Of a stretch of DNA of 36,973 nucleotides, positions 14,892 to 23,700 are shown in pieces; position 1 is the stretch's first letter; each line of letters starts with the position of its first letter. The notes beneath the pieces were generated by a model. The model was not told where the DNA came from. It made no database searches and saw only the letters and a list, made by a program, of their open reading frames with translations. Source of the stretch: Chloroflexota bacterium (lineage in GTDB: Bacteria; Chloroflexota; Anaerolineae; B4-G1; SLSP01); assembly GCA_019873645.1 (NCBI GenBank), contig JAIOAX010000045.1, positions 1 through 36,973 on the forward strand, written 5' to 3'. A program made the translations under genes and the position numbers.

Positions 14892-15465
14892 AAGCCGCAA
14901 ACTCACGGCGGAGCAATCCATAACACAACGTATCGGTAAAGCCGCCATCGGGAGCGCGCTTGTCCTCCCGGATGCGGCCTTCCAACGTAAAACCGCAGCG
15001 CTCGGCCACACGGGCGCTGCGGACGTTGGTTTCGTCGCAATGCAGCGAGACGCGATGCGCCCGCAAATGCTCGAAAACGAAGCGCAAAGCCGCCCGCGCC
15101 GCTTCGGTGACGTACCCCCGCCCTTCGTGCTCGCAATCCACGACGTAGCCAAGTTCATACGCAGGCAGCGCGCGGTCGGTCAGGCCGATGTAGATTTGCG
15201 CGACAAAATCGTCGGTTTGCCTGTCGAACACGCCCCAAAAGTAGGCCGATCCCTTCTGCCACTCGGCGATGAAATCCCGGATGAGATTCTCCGCCTCCAC
15301 CGTGTCGGTGAGCGTTGTCAGCGGATTTTCTGCCTCGTAACGGGCGAGGTGCGCGCGGTTGCGCAGGCCCACCATCAGGTACATTGGGCCGTCGCCTGCC
15401 CGATACGGGCGCAGGTACAGCCGTGCGGTTTCAAGTCTTGTCGGTAAGTCCGGCGACGAGATCAC
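14848..15465 (-). CDS. GNAT-family N-acetyltransferase (RimJ/RimL-like)
   Basis: About 205 residues of the GNAT fold, using acetyl-CoA to acetylate an amine. LETARLYLRPYRAGD is the typical RimJ/L opening. ELGYVVDCEHEGRGYVTEAARAALRFVFE holds motif A, and NVRSARVAERCGFTLEGRIRED the C-terminal motif B. The substrate is unknown. I chose GTG 15465: it overlaps the upstream stop as GTGA, with GGAG 11 nt before it, which indicates translational coupling to the SRPBCC gene. A longer frame is open further upstream but only inside that gene. The 3' end overlaps the convergent SIMPL gene by 44 bp. Confidence 0.85.
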   Translation of the reverse strand: MISSPDLPTRLETARLYLRPYRAGDGPMYLMVGLRNRAHLARYEAENPLTTLTDTVEAENLIRDFIAEWQKGSAYFWGVFDRQTDDFVAQIYIGLTDRALPAYELGYVVDCEHEGRGYVTEAARAALRFVFEHLRAHRVSLHCDETNVRSARVAERCGFTLEGRIREDKRAPDGGFTDTLCYGLLRREFAAFTSQSSQNSPPPAP

Positions 15466-16379
15466 TGTGGCATGGGCTCCTGTCGAGAGTGCAAAATGAC
15501 CATAGGCTTGCCTTTGAAGAGCCATATCAACGTTCCCCACAACACCATGTCCGCCAGAAGCCGCGAGCCAACCGGTGGGATCCAGAACGTGAACCAGACC
15601 AAACACAACACAGCGGCCACGCCGACGAGCAGTGGCGGCCACGGTTTCCGCCAGAGGAAAAGCACGCCCGCCCCCAGACCCGCCAGCAGCGCCGCCAGCC
15701 ATAGCGCGATTTCTACGACCTCGATGTAAGCCGGCTCAGAGCCACCCTCAGCCCGCAGCACAAGCCCCTGCACCATCCGCCGCCCCATGACAAAGCTACC
15801 CGCATCGATGAACCAGCCGAGCACAGGGTTGTTCATACTGGCAGGCGGTTCAATGTGCCCGCGGACGATAAAGCGCGTCTGATTAACGCCATACGGCTCA
15901 ATCCACCACAGCCACGTCCAGCCCAGGCCCATTTTTTCAAGCGTCTCGGTAGACTCGCCCAGCATCCACCGCCCCGGTTTCACCTCGCGCACCGCGAACA
16001 TGGTATCAATCAGCGGCATGCCAGGCTGCGGATTTTGATGCTCCGGCATGATGCGATCGGCGTTGATATAAAGCCTCTTCCCAGCAAAGAGATTTTCGAT
16101 GAAGGTGTAACTGTAGAACGCGCCGCGTCGGTCGCCCAACTGCGCAATCCAAGGCCAGACCTGATCAGGTGGCGCATTCACAGTCACGGCATGAGTCCAG
16201 GAAAGCGCCGGCGCAGATAGCAAATCATCACCGGGATAAGTGTGAGTGATTTCCGCCTCTGTCGCTCCCCACGTATGGAACAGCGGCGGCAGTAGTGCAA
16301 AGATTATCGCCAATATCACGATGATAAGGGCTACTCCGCCAAAGAAACGTCGTATGCGTGTGCGTTTAGAAATTGTCAT
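15462..16379 (-). CDS. SRPBCC-like domain protein with four TM helices
   Basis: A 305-residue protein. TM1 lies at about 13-33. A polyketide-cyclase/SRPBCC-like domain (about 55-205) follows, with HAVTVNAPPDQVWPWIAQLGDRRGAFYSY near its start, a common pattern in this family. Three further TM helices lie at about 226-245, 250-268 and 272-290. SRPBCC folds bind hydrophobic ligands; the ligand here is unknown. The gene lies 39 bp after the nitrilase-family gene and its stop overlaps the acetyltransferase start, so a three-gene operon is likely. The ribosome-binding site is weak. Confidence 0.8.
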   Translation of the reverse strand: MTISKRTRIRRFFGGVALIIVILAIIFALLPPLFHTWGATEAEITHTYPGDDLLSAPALSWTHAVTVNAPPDQVWPWIAQLGDRRGAFYSYTFIENLFAGKRLYINADRIMPEHQNPQPGMPLIDTMFAVREVKPGRWMLGESTETLEKMGLGWTWLWWIEPYGVNQTRFIVRGHIEPPASMNNPVLGWFIDAGSFVMGRRMVQGLVLRAEGGSEPAYIEVVEIALWLAALLAGLGAGVLFLWRKPWPPLLVGVAAVLCLVWFTFWIPPVGSRLLADMVLWGTLIWLFKGKPMVILHSRQEPMPQ

Positions 16380-16418
16380 TTGTCTAGCTGCAATACGCGG
16401 GAATGTGCCAGAGGGTTT

Positions 16419-17573
16419 TTATGCCCTGCGTCGTCGCGCATGCCGTCCATATTGCCACCCCACCAGGCAGTTGATCAACGCGACCGCACTCAGAGCAAGC
16501 AACCAGCGTTGCGTGGCCGGGTGAACCGGCGCCATCCGCGACCCCCAAACCCGGCGCGCGCCCCGCCGATAGACGCCAAGCACCAGACCGGGAATCAACA
16601 CATCGGCGAACCAATAGGCCGGACGCGGCACAGGTGGAACGGGCTGCCGTCCACGCGGGGTCGGATGCGGCGCCGGCAGCGCGACTTCGGCCAACGTGAA
16701 CGTCTCACCCTGCGCCTGTGTCAGTTCGGCGAGCACACGCCCATCCGCCCCCACGATTTTGCAGCCGGGGACAAAAGTGTAGGTCGCGTGCAACCGGTGG
16801 GCGTAAGGCAAGTGTTTGATCAGCCCCGGCGCCAGCGGCAAAATAGCCAGGAACGCCGCGCGCCCGTTGGGGATCGCCGTCGTGATCTGCCCGCACCCCA
16901 CGGTATTGACCGCCGGGACGCCGAGCCACGCGGCCTGCTGATCAATCGTCGCGCCGAAAACCTGCGCCCCTGCATCCTTGAGCGCGCGGAACGCCGGCCC
17001 CATTGCATCCACGGTAATCTGCGCGCCATCCGGGAAGCTGTAAACGGGATTGCCGCCATCCGGCGGACAACTGGCGATGAGCATCAGGTCTGTCTGTCCG
17101 GCGTATCGCCGCCATAGTTCGGTATGCGCCACATCCCAGCAAATCATCATGCCGATGTTGCCCAAATCCGTGCGCGCCACGGTGATACGGTCGCTCTCGC
17201 GGAAGTAGGCGCGCTCCCAGGCCCAAGGATAGTGCTTATCGTAACGCCACATCCGGCCATCGGGCGCGAAGAGCAACAGCGCATTGTAGATTTCGTCCTC
17301 GTCGAGCAGCAACAACGATCCGGCCAGGTGAATACGCAACCGGGCAGCGATATCCCGCATCCACGTCGCCGTGGGGCCGTCCAGCAATTCGGCGCGGTGA
17401 AAGTTTTCGTCGGCATAGGTGTACCCCAGGTTGAACAGTTCCGGCAAGACGACCAATTGCGCGCCTGCGGTGGCGGCCTGCGTCACGAGTGTTTCAGCCC
17501 GCGCCAGGCGTTCCGTCAAGGGCGCGACATTGGCATCCATTTGAATCGCGGCGATGGTGACGGTACGAGTCAT
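16419..17573 (-). CDS. nitrilase-superfamily carbon-nitrogen hydrolase with C-terminal TM segments
   Basis: A 384-residue protein. The CN-hydrolase domain (about 4-300) has the full triad: Glu45 in LPELFNLGY, Lys113 in YDKHYPW and Cys145 in ICWDVAH. It should hydrolyse an amide, nitrile or carbamoyl substrate, or transfer an acyl group; the substrate cannot be told. After a Pro-rich segment (about 298-312) come two hydrophobic helices (about 313-333 and 352-374) and a basic Arg-rich tail. This suggests membrane attachment, which is unusual for the soluble branches of the family. GGAAGGA precedes the ATG. First gene of the putative operon with the SRPBCC and GNAT genes. Confidence 0.88.
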   Translation of the reverse strand: MTRTVTIAAIQMDANVAPLTERLARAETLVTQAATAGAQLVVLPELFNLGYTYADENFHRAELLDGPTATWMRDIAARLRIHLAGSLLLLDEDEIYNALLLFAPDGRMWRYDKHYPWAWERAYFRESDRITVARTDLGNIGMMICWDVAHTELWRRYAGQTDLMLIASCPPDGGNPVYSFPDGAQITVDAMGPAFRALKDAGAQVFGATIDQQAAWLGVPAVNTVGCGQITTAIPNGRAAFLAILPLAPGLIKHLPYAHRLHATYTFVPGCKIVGADGRVLAELTQAQGETFTLAEVALPAPHPTPRGRQPVPPVPRPAYWFADVLIPGLVLGVYRRGARRVWGSRMAPVHPATQRWLLALSAVALINCLVGWQYGRHARRRRA

Positions 17574-17605
17574 CAGGCATCCTTCCTTTGCAAGTGAGAA
17601 AATTG

Positions 17606-17672
17606 TACACGGATTTAACGGATTCTACGGATTTTAATCGAAAAATCCGTGTTTTCCGTGCTCATCCGTGTA
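17606..17672. repeat. mirrored 9-bp array, ACGGATTNN versus NATCCGTGT
   Basis: ACGGATTTA, ACGGATTCT and ACGGATTTT (17609-17635) are followed, after a short loop, by a complementary array of ATCCGTG-type units (about 17645-17672). Together they form an imperfect hairpin with arms of about 28-30 bp. It lies between the nitrilase-family gene start and the pseudogene at 17707. Confidence 0.8.
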
Positions 17673-17706
17673 CCAAATTGGATTATGCTTCTCACTACGG
17701 TTTGAT

Positions 17707-18021
17707 TCATCCTAAAAAGATAGGATTCGTCACGGCGAGCATCGCGCCGCTCCTGTCGCGGATCTCCACCGTCACCCAGTCGGCGTCATCAGGCGTCAAC
17801 GTCCACGTGTGCGCCCCTTCGACGCCCGCAGGCAGCGCGCACAGCGGCCGGCCGTTGACGATCACCCGCACCTCCGCATCGGGCAGGCAATCGCGCCAGC
17901 AGACTTCGAAGGTTGCCGGGCGTGTGACCGTATCGCCGAGCATCCACGTTGCGCCGTCGTCGCTCTGCGCCTGGAAGGTGAATTGAGCCAAACCGATATT
18001 CATTTTATGCGCGACCGGCAA
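17707..18021 (-). pseudogene. probable C-terminal remnant of a PHP-domain (CehA/McbA-type) metallohydrolase
   Basis: About 100 residues remain. The sequence MLGDTVTRPATFEV...VRVIVNGRPL...WVTVEIRDRSGAMLAVTNPIFLG resembles the C-terminal beta domain of CehA/McbA-type PHP metallohydrolases, which commonly end in a TNPIY/F-like motif. No catalytic His/Asp cluster is present, and only a TTG is available as start, with no ribosome-binding site. A stop lies about 55 bp upstream in frame, and a terminator-like hairpin occupies 18045-18082. I read it as a fragment. It could instead be a free-standing small protein. Confidence 0.45.
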
Positions 18022-18044
18022 ACGCGCAACTGTCCGGCCCGCGT

Positions 18045-18082
18045 AAAAGACAAAAGCCGATTTGTCAATTCCTCAAATCGGC
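18045..18082 (-). terminator. intrinsic-terminator-like hairpin (minus strand)
   Basis: GCCGATTTG and CAAATCGGC (18056-18064 and 18074-18082) form a perfect 9-bp stem with a 9-nt loop. Read on the minus strand it is followed by TTTTGTCTTTT. It would stop transcription entering the fragment at 17707-18021 from upstream. Confidence 0.5.
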
Positions 18083-18086
18083 CAAT

Positions 18087-18101
18087 CTGAGTTATACTCA
18101 G
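18087..18101. promoter_or_regulatory. palindrome CTGAGTTATACTCAG
   Basis: This 15-bp sequence has 6-bp arms around TAT and contains a -10-like TATACT. No well-placed -35 is visible. It could be an operator over a weak promoter. The rest of the 415-bp non-coding stretch 18022-18436 holds the terminator-like hairpin, the repeat at 18153-18286, and nothing else I can identify. Confidence 0.25.
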
Positions 18102-18152
18102 CAGTGACAGCTTTCGAGGACGTAAAATATGACTCTCCTGAAAAAAGTCCAA

Positions 18153-18286
18153 TTTACCGCAGAGACGCAAAGAACGCAGAGAAAAAATTGAAGCTCAAAT
18201 CAATAAAGTTAATGCCGAAATGCAAAAGACTTAATCCTATTGAATCCGACATAAAAATCTTTGCCCCCTCTGTGACTCTGCGGTGA
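18153..18286. repeat. interrupted mirrored array, CGCAGAGA-type units
   Basis: The left arm ACCGCAGAG, ACGCAAAGA, ACGCAGAG (about 18156-18181) is mirrored by a right arm ending CTCTGCGGTGA (about 18260-18286). ACCGCAGAG and CTCTGCGGT are exact complements. About 80 bp of unrelated AT-rich DNA separates the arms. The same unit occurs at 30477-30543, where the arms are nearly contiguous. Confidence 0.7.
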
Positions 18287-18436
18287 GATTTTTAGTTTTT
18301 TCAACAGACTCAAAATATGAACCGCCCTAACGAGAGCAAGAAATTTAACCGCGAATCGCGCAAGTTTCCGCCGCTTTCCACAAAAGATTCGCGCGGATCG
18401 GCACGATGAGCGGTTTATCTTCAAGGAGAAACAGCC

Positions 18437-19312
18437 ATGAGAAAAATCTTCAGCCTCTTGCTTTGTTTGATTCTGACCCTGGCCGCTTGCGCCGGGCCGA
18501 CGTCCGCACCGGCATCCCCGCCTATCGTAGCCAGTACGCCTCTACCTCCTATCGCCTCGCGCATGCCGCCAACGCCGGTCCCCTACAGCCACTCCACCTG
18601 CGCCGATTATGCACGCATCAACATCGGCAACTACACGCTTCACAACAACGTGTGGAACAAGCGCGACCGGACGGATTACACGCAGTGTATCTTCACGCAA
18701 AACACTACACTCCCCACGACAATGGGCTGGCGCTGGAACTGGCCGGGCACGCGCGGCGAGATTCAGGCGTATCCCGAAGTGATGTTCGGAGATTCCCCCT
18801 GGGATACCGAGCCGCCCACCGGCGGGTTCCCGCTGCCGGTTAGCAACCGCGATCTGTTGGTGACTTACACCGCGACCATCAGTGCGACCGGCAAATGGAA
18901 TGTGGCGTTTGACCTCTGGCTCACCGACGCTCCCGCACCCGCCGCGGCCAACATCACCGACGAAATAATGATCTGGGTGGATGCCAACGACCTGATGCCC
19001 GGCCCGCAGGTGTACGACATCGTGGCATTTGATGGCATCACCTACACCGTACACATCGCGCCCGGCCATGGCGACGCCAGCGGCGGCAGTTCGGCTACCT
19101 GGACCTACATCGCCTTCAAAACACGCCGACCGCTGCTCTCGGCGACGTTAAACATGGGGCATTTCCTGGGGTATCTGCTGGAAAAGCAAGTCATCGGGAA
19201 AGAACGTTACCTTGCAAGCCTGGAATTTGGGACAGAACTGGCATCCGGGCAAGGCGAGTTTGTTCTGGAGAGGTATGAAATTGCTTTGCCGACATCGTCC
19301 AACACACCTTAG
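18437..19312 (+). CDS. GH12 endoglucanase/xyloglucanase-like lipoprotein
   Basis: A 291-residue predicted lipoprotein. The signal peptide ends in LTLAAC (Cys18) and a short Pro/Ser linker follows. The glycoside hydrolase family 12 domain (about 53-285) shows YTLHNNVWNK, GWRWNWPG...AYPEVMFG, TGKWNVAFDLWLTD, and DEIMIW with Glu176 as the expected nucleophile. EFGTELASGQGEF with Glu267 is the expected acid/base. GH12 enzymes are retaining beta-1,4-glucanases acting on cellulose, xyloglucan or mixed-linkage glucan; the preference cannot be read here. It is probably surface-displayed. AAGGAG lies 8 nt before the ATG. The two downstream genes on the same strand are also secreted, suggesting a shared extracellular role. 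Confidence 0.88.
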   Translation: MRKIFSLLLCLILTLAACAGPTSAPASPPIVASTPLPPIASRMPPTPVPYSHSTCADYARINIGNYTLHNNVWNKRDRTDYTQCIFTQNTTLPTTMGWRWNWPGTRGEIQAYPEVMFGDSPWDTEPPTGGFPLPVSNRDLLVTYTATISATGKWNVAFDLWLTDAPAPAAANITDEIMIWVDANDLMPGPQVYDIVAFDGITYTVHIAPGHGDASGGSSATWTYIAFKTRRPLLSATLNMGHFLGYLLEKQVIGKERYLASLEFGTELASGQGEFVLERYEIALPTSSNTP

Positions 19313-19356
19313 ATTGTTGGAGAACCTGAACCCTTTGTCCTGAGAGAGGCTATAAG

Positions 19357-20754
19357 ATGAGAATACCGAGATTCCTCAAACTGAGCCTGGCGCTGTTCCT
19401 GATGGTGGCGTCAAGCGGAGTGGCCGATGCGCCAGCTCATGATCTGGCCGGCGCCCCCCTGAATAGAAGCGAGCCACAGGCAACCGGCCCCATCATCGCC
19501 GACCACACCGTGGTTGACCTGTATGACGACATTCCCCAAGAGTGGATTGACCAAGTCAAGAAAATGTGGGTCAGCATACCCGGCGAGTCCCACTCGTCCG
19601 GGTACAGAATCGGATGCAATCTACTCGAAACCCTCGATCCCCGCTTCCAGGTCAACGTCCGGGAATCGGGCACGCCAGAAGGCTACACGGATCAATACCT
19701 GCGGCTCAGCCGGGCAAGTTGGGGGGATGTCAGCCACGCCACCGGCTGGATATACAGCTACGGTGAGGAGGATTGGTATACGAGTGCGCAGGCCATTTCA
19801 CAGACCAAGACGTTCTTGACGTATGCCAACACGCACGGCTTTGACCTCGCGGCGCTGGGGTTTGGCTGGTGCTGGGATATGACCTGGCATAATGACGCCG
19901 GCGGAGGCATAGACCCTGTCTATCAGGTCCGGTGGGCCGGTTCGTCGGTCGGTGGGCCAGATGGGGACCTCCGTTGGGGATTGGATGCTGAGGATTATGC
20001 GCTGACGGGCAATCGTGTGTCTATGGACACATACCTCAATGCCACGGAGGAATACATCGCGCTGTGCGAAGCCAATCACTACCCCACAGTGGTGTTCTTT
20101 ACCACCGGCCCGGTTGACGGAGGAAGCAATACCGGTGAACGCGGGTATCAACGTCACCTCAAACACGAGCACATCCGCGCCCACGTCAGGGCCAACAACA
20201 GGGTGCTCTTTGACTATGCGGACATTCTGAGTTGGGGCAATGATGGGACGCTGTACACGGTGACCTGGAGAGATCATGGGGGACAACTGCAAACCTTCCC
20301 TTACATTCACCCCGACAATATGCTAGACCTCGATGGCACCTATACTGAGGATGGCGATCACATCGGACAGCGCGGGGCGGTGCGCCTGGCCAAGGCATTG
20401 TGGTGGATGCTGGCGCGCATCGCCGGCTGGGACGGGACGCCCGCCGACGCGCTCACCCTGCACGGCACCCCCGCCGACCGCGCCATCCACCTGACCTGGC
20501 AGGTCAACACCACCCTGCCGCCGACGAGCACCTGGCGCGTGGAGTACTACACCCACACCACCAGCATCTACACCGCCACCGACCCGCTCAGCACCACCCG
20601 TTCACTTGTGCTGACGCAGAATGTGCAGAACTATCAGTGGTACACCGTCACCCTGCACGCGATGCTGGGCAGCACCCCCTTCCTGAGCGACACGGTGCGC
20701 GTGATGCCGACGGATCGGTTCGTGTACTTGCCGTTAGTGATACGGGAGGATTGA
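19357..20754 (+). CDS. secreted SGNH-like hydrolase with Fn3-like domain and VYLPLV C-terminus
   Basis: A 465-residue protein. The signal peptide (core about 8-20) is followed by a domain at about 45-360. There SIPGESHSSG (Ser78) and TEDGDHIGQRGA (Asp332/His335) are placed like blocks I and V of SGNH/GDSL hydrolases, the esterase family that includes carbohydrate deacetylases. The motifs are divergent (GES rather than GDS), so the class is an inference. Residues about 372-452 look like a fibronectin-type-III beta sandwich. The end reads FVYLPLVIRED, matching the C-terminal pattern of the next protein. The downstream gene begins 3 bp after the stop, so the two are surely co-transcribed. Removing acetyl groups from hemicellulose or pectin would suit the island. 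Confidence 0.7.
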   Translation: MRIPRFLKLSLALFLMVASSGVADAPAHDLAGAPLNRSEPQATGPIIADHTVVDLYDDIPQEWIDQVKKMWVSIPGESHSSGYRIGCNLLETLDPRFQVNVRESGTPEGYTDQYLRLSRASWGDVSHATGWIYSYGEEDWYTSAQAISQTKTFLTYANTHGFDLAALGFGWCWDMTWHNDAGGGIDPVYQVRWAGSSVGGPDGDLRWGLDAEDYALTGNRVSMDTYLNATEEYIALCEANHYPTVVFFTTGPVDGGSNTGERGYQRHLKHEHIRAHVRANNRVLFDYADILSWGNDGTLYTVTWRDHGGQLQTFPYIHPDNMLDLDGTYTEDGDHIGQRGAVRLAKALWWMLARIAGWDGTPADALTLHGTPADRAIHLTWQVNTTLPPTSTWRVEYYTHTTSIYTATDPLSTTRSLVLTQNVQNYQWYTVTLHAMLGSTPFLSDTVRVMPTDRFVYLPLVIRED

Positions 20755-20757
20755 CCA

Positions 20758-23700
20758 ATGATTCAACCCCATCGTCCGATTAACAAACCGGCCCATCTCA
20801 TGCTGACACTGGCGCTTCTCTCGACCTTTATCCTCGTCCCGGCGGCCCGTGCCGATCCGGTCATCCCGTCGGTATGGAACGTCGTCGCCGACGATTTCGA
20901 GAGCGGCTCACTCGCCGCATGGAGCAAGGTCGGGTCGAGCAATCTGGGGTTGGTCGCCGGCAGCGGGCGCAACGGCTCGACCGCCCTGGCCGTTACCGTC
21001 GGGCAGAACGAGGCATACATCAGCCAGAGCCGCGTGGGCTACGCCGTTGAGGGCTACCTGACGTTCTGGCTCAACCCCAACGGGGTCAATGTGCCGGAAC
21101 CGCCCGACGTGTGGCTGCCTGGCACATCGTTGTCGGTGGCCAGGGTACGCAGTTCCGCTTCCGATTGGTGGCCGCCAATGGTCGAGTTCTACCTGCGCAA
21201 GCCGCCCGGCCAGGGCTACAAAGGCTACATCGCCTGGCCCAAAGCAGACAGCTACTTTTACGACTGGAAATCCGGCGCCTTCGACCTGGCGAACGGCTGG
21301 CAAAAAATCACGCTGGGCTACAAGATTGATACGTGGGTTGCCGTGTGGGTCAATGACGTGCTCGTGCGGTACAACGATACCGACGTCGCCCACGAAGACC
21401 CCTCCGGCGACGTGATCGAACTCGGCAAGGTGCAGCAAACCAGCACCACCCCCTCCGGCACGCTCCTCCTCGACGACGTGGCCTTTCAGGTGCCGCGCGT
21501 GGACGACCTGTGGGTGGATGCTGCCCACGGCAACGACGCCAACGATGGACATACCTCTGCCACAGCCTTCAAGACCATCCAAAAGGCCGCCGGTCTGGCC
21601 GGGCCGGGTACTACCGTGCACATCCTCCCCGGCGTCTACCGCGAGACAGTCTATCCGGCGTTGAGCGGCAGTGCCGCCGAGCCGGCCGTCTACCGCGCCG
21701 AAAACGGCCCCGGCACGGTGGTCATCCGCGGCTCGGAGCCGTCGTCCTCGCTCACCTGGACGCGCCTGACGAGCGACCCCATCGGCCTGCCGACCGGGGT
21801 GTACTCCAACGTCTACTGGGCCGACCTGAGCGCGTGGAACCTGAGCGGCCCGCCGCGCTTTATCGTCGCCCTGGATTCGGGTGGTAACGTTACAGCGCGC
21901 TTGCCGCTGGCGCGCGAGCCGGACTGGCAGGTGGTCACCGAGTGGAAGACGCACGAGTTCTGGTGGGCCGCCGACGGCGGTTCGGCTCCCGCCACCTGCG
22001 ACCCCGTGACCAACCCCGACCACAACTGCGACCTGCCGCAGCGCTCGACGACCCAACTCACCGACCGCACCAACGACACCGAGCCTGCCGGCATCGAGCC
22101 GGGCAACCTGACCACGCTGGGCAGCCTGATCAGTGGGACGCTCGTCGCCATAGACACCTTCCAGGGCCACTACGTCTACCGTCGCACGATTGTGGCCCAC
22201 GATGTGGCGAATGGGCGCATCACCGTAGACCGCATCTGCGAGCACGACACCGGCACCGGCAACCCCGGCCTGGGCTGGGGCACCAAGTACTACGTGGAGA
22301 ACAAACCGCGCCTGCTGGATAGCCCCGGCGAGTGGTGGTACGACCCGTCCACCAAACGGCTCTACCTCTGGCCGCCCACGCCGGCGAACCCGGCCACGCT
22401 GAATCTCGAAATCTCCCGCCGTGACCATGGCTTTATCCTGCAAAACTGCTCCTACATCATCCTGGACGGGCTGACGGTCGAGTTTCTCAACGGGAGCGCC
22501 ATCTACCTGGCAAACTGGACGAATTACAAAGCCTACGGGGACGTCGTCCGCAACGCCACGCTGCACTACGCTAACTATGGCGTGTATCTGCTCCAGTCGG
22601 TGAGCGCGTCTGCGCCGCCCGGCAACGCCATAGACGGCTTTACGCTGGAGAACTCGGAAATCGCCTACATAGACACCCACGCCATCCGCCTGACCGACTG
22701 GTGGGAGAACAACGCGGCCGCCGATTCCTTCGCCCGTTCCGGCATCCTCAACACCGTCATCCGCAACAACGAGATGCACCACCTGGGCTTTCGCGCCGAC
22801 GGCGACAACGCAATCGGTTTGTCGTTCGGCTTCGCCAACCGGCTGCGCTTTGAGGGCAACCACGTCCACCACGTGGCCCACAACGGCGTCCAGTTCTCCC
22901 GCTCGGTCATCCAGTCCGACAAGACCTATGGCTTTGCCCAGGAGGAGATCAAAACCGGCGACATTCTCATCGCGGACAACATCTTCGAGCGGACCTGTCA
23001 ACTGACCACCGACTGCGGCGGGTTAAAGTTCTGGGGCGACCCGCCGAATAACCACGTCTTTCGTAATGTGCTCATCACCGGCAATGTCTTTCGCAACACC
23101 TTTGGCTGGACCTATGTTTCCGAAAAGCGTGGGCGCTGGACGGGCGGTTCAGAGAGCGCGGTGCGCGGGATGGGCGGCCTGGGGCTGTACGTGGATCACG
23201 CCAGCGGCATCCACGCCTACCGCAACATCGCCTACAACAACGCCTACGCCAATTATATGCTCGCTGGCGTATGGCGCGATGGGCCGATCGTCTATGCCAA
23301 CAACATCTCGGCCAACTCGCTCTACGGTTTTGAACTCGGCAGTCCGACCTACGATACCCACGGCAACGTGGATACGCAGATCATCAATAACATCATCGTC
23401 AACAACGAGGCGTTTGGCGTGCAGGTGACCTATGCCGAGGGGCGGACCCAGAACATGGTCATTGACTATAACCTGTATTATGCCAACGGCTGGGGAGGGA
23501 TGTGGCATGCCGGGCCGATGGTCGTCCGCCAGCGGCGCCCGGATGGGAGCCTCTCATGGGAACCGCAGCAGACGCTGGCCGAGGTGCAGGCCAACACGCC
23601 CTGGGAGGATCACGGCGTGGCGGGCGATCCGGCCTTCTGGAATTACAACGCCGCCGACCACGACCTGTTTGACGGCTCCTGGCCCGATTTTCACCTCACT

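Noticed and set aside
18130..18192. Small frame MTLLKKVQFTAETQRTQRKN
   Set aside because: Its second half is just the CGCAGAGA repeat translated, and no ribosome-binding site precedes it.
20908..23001. Very long open frame antisense to the beta-helix gene (also antisense frames at 26756-29512 and 7098-8402)
   Set aside because: The sense strands encode clear families with conserved motifs. The antisense frames have no domains and arise from GC-rich third positions.
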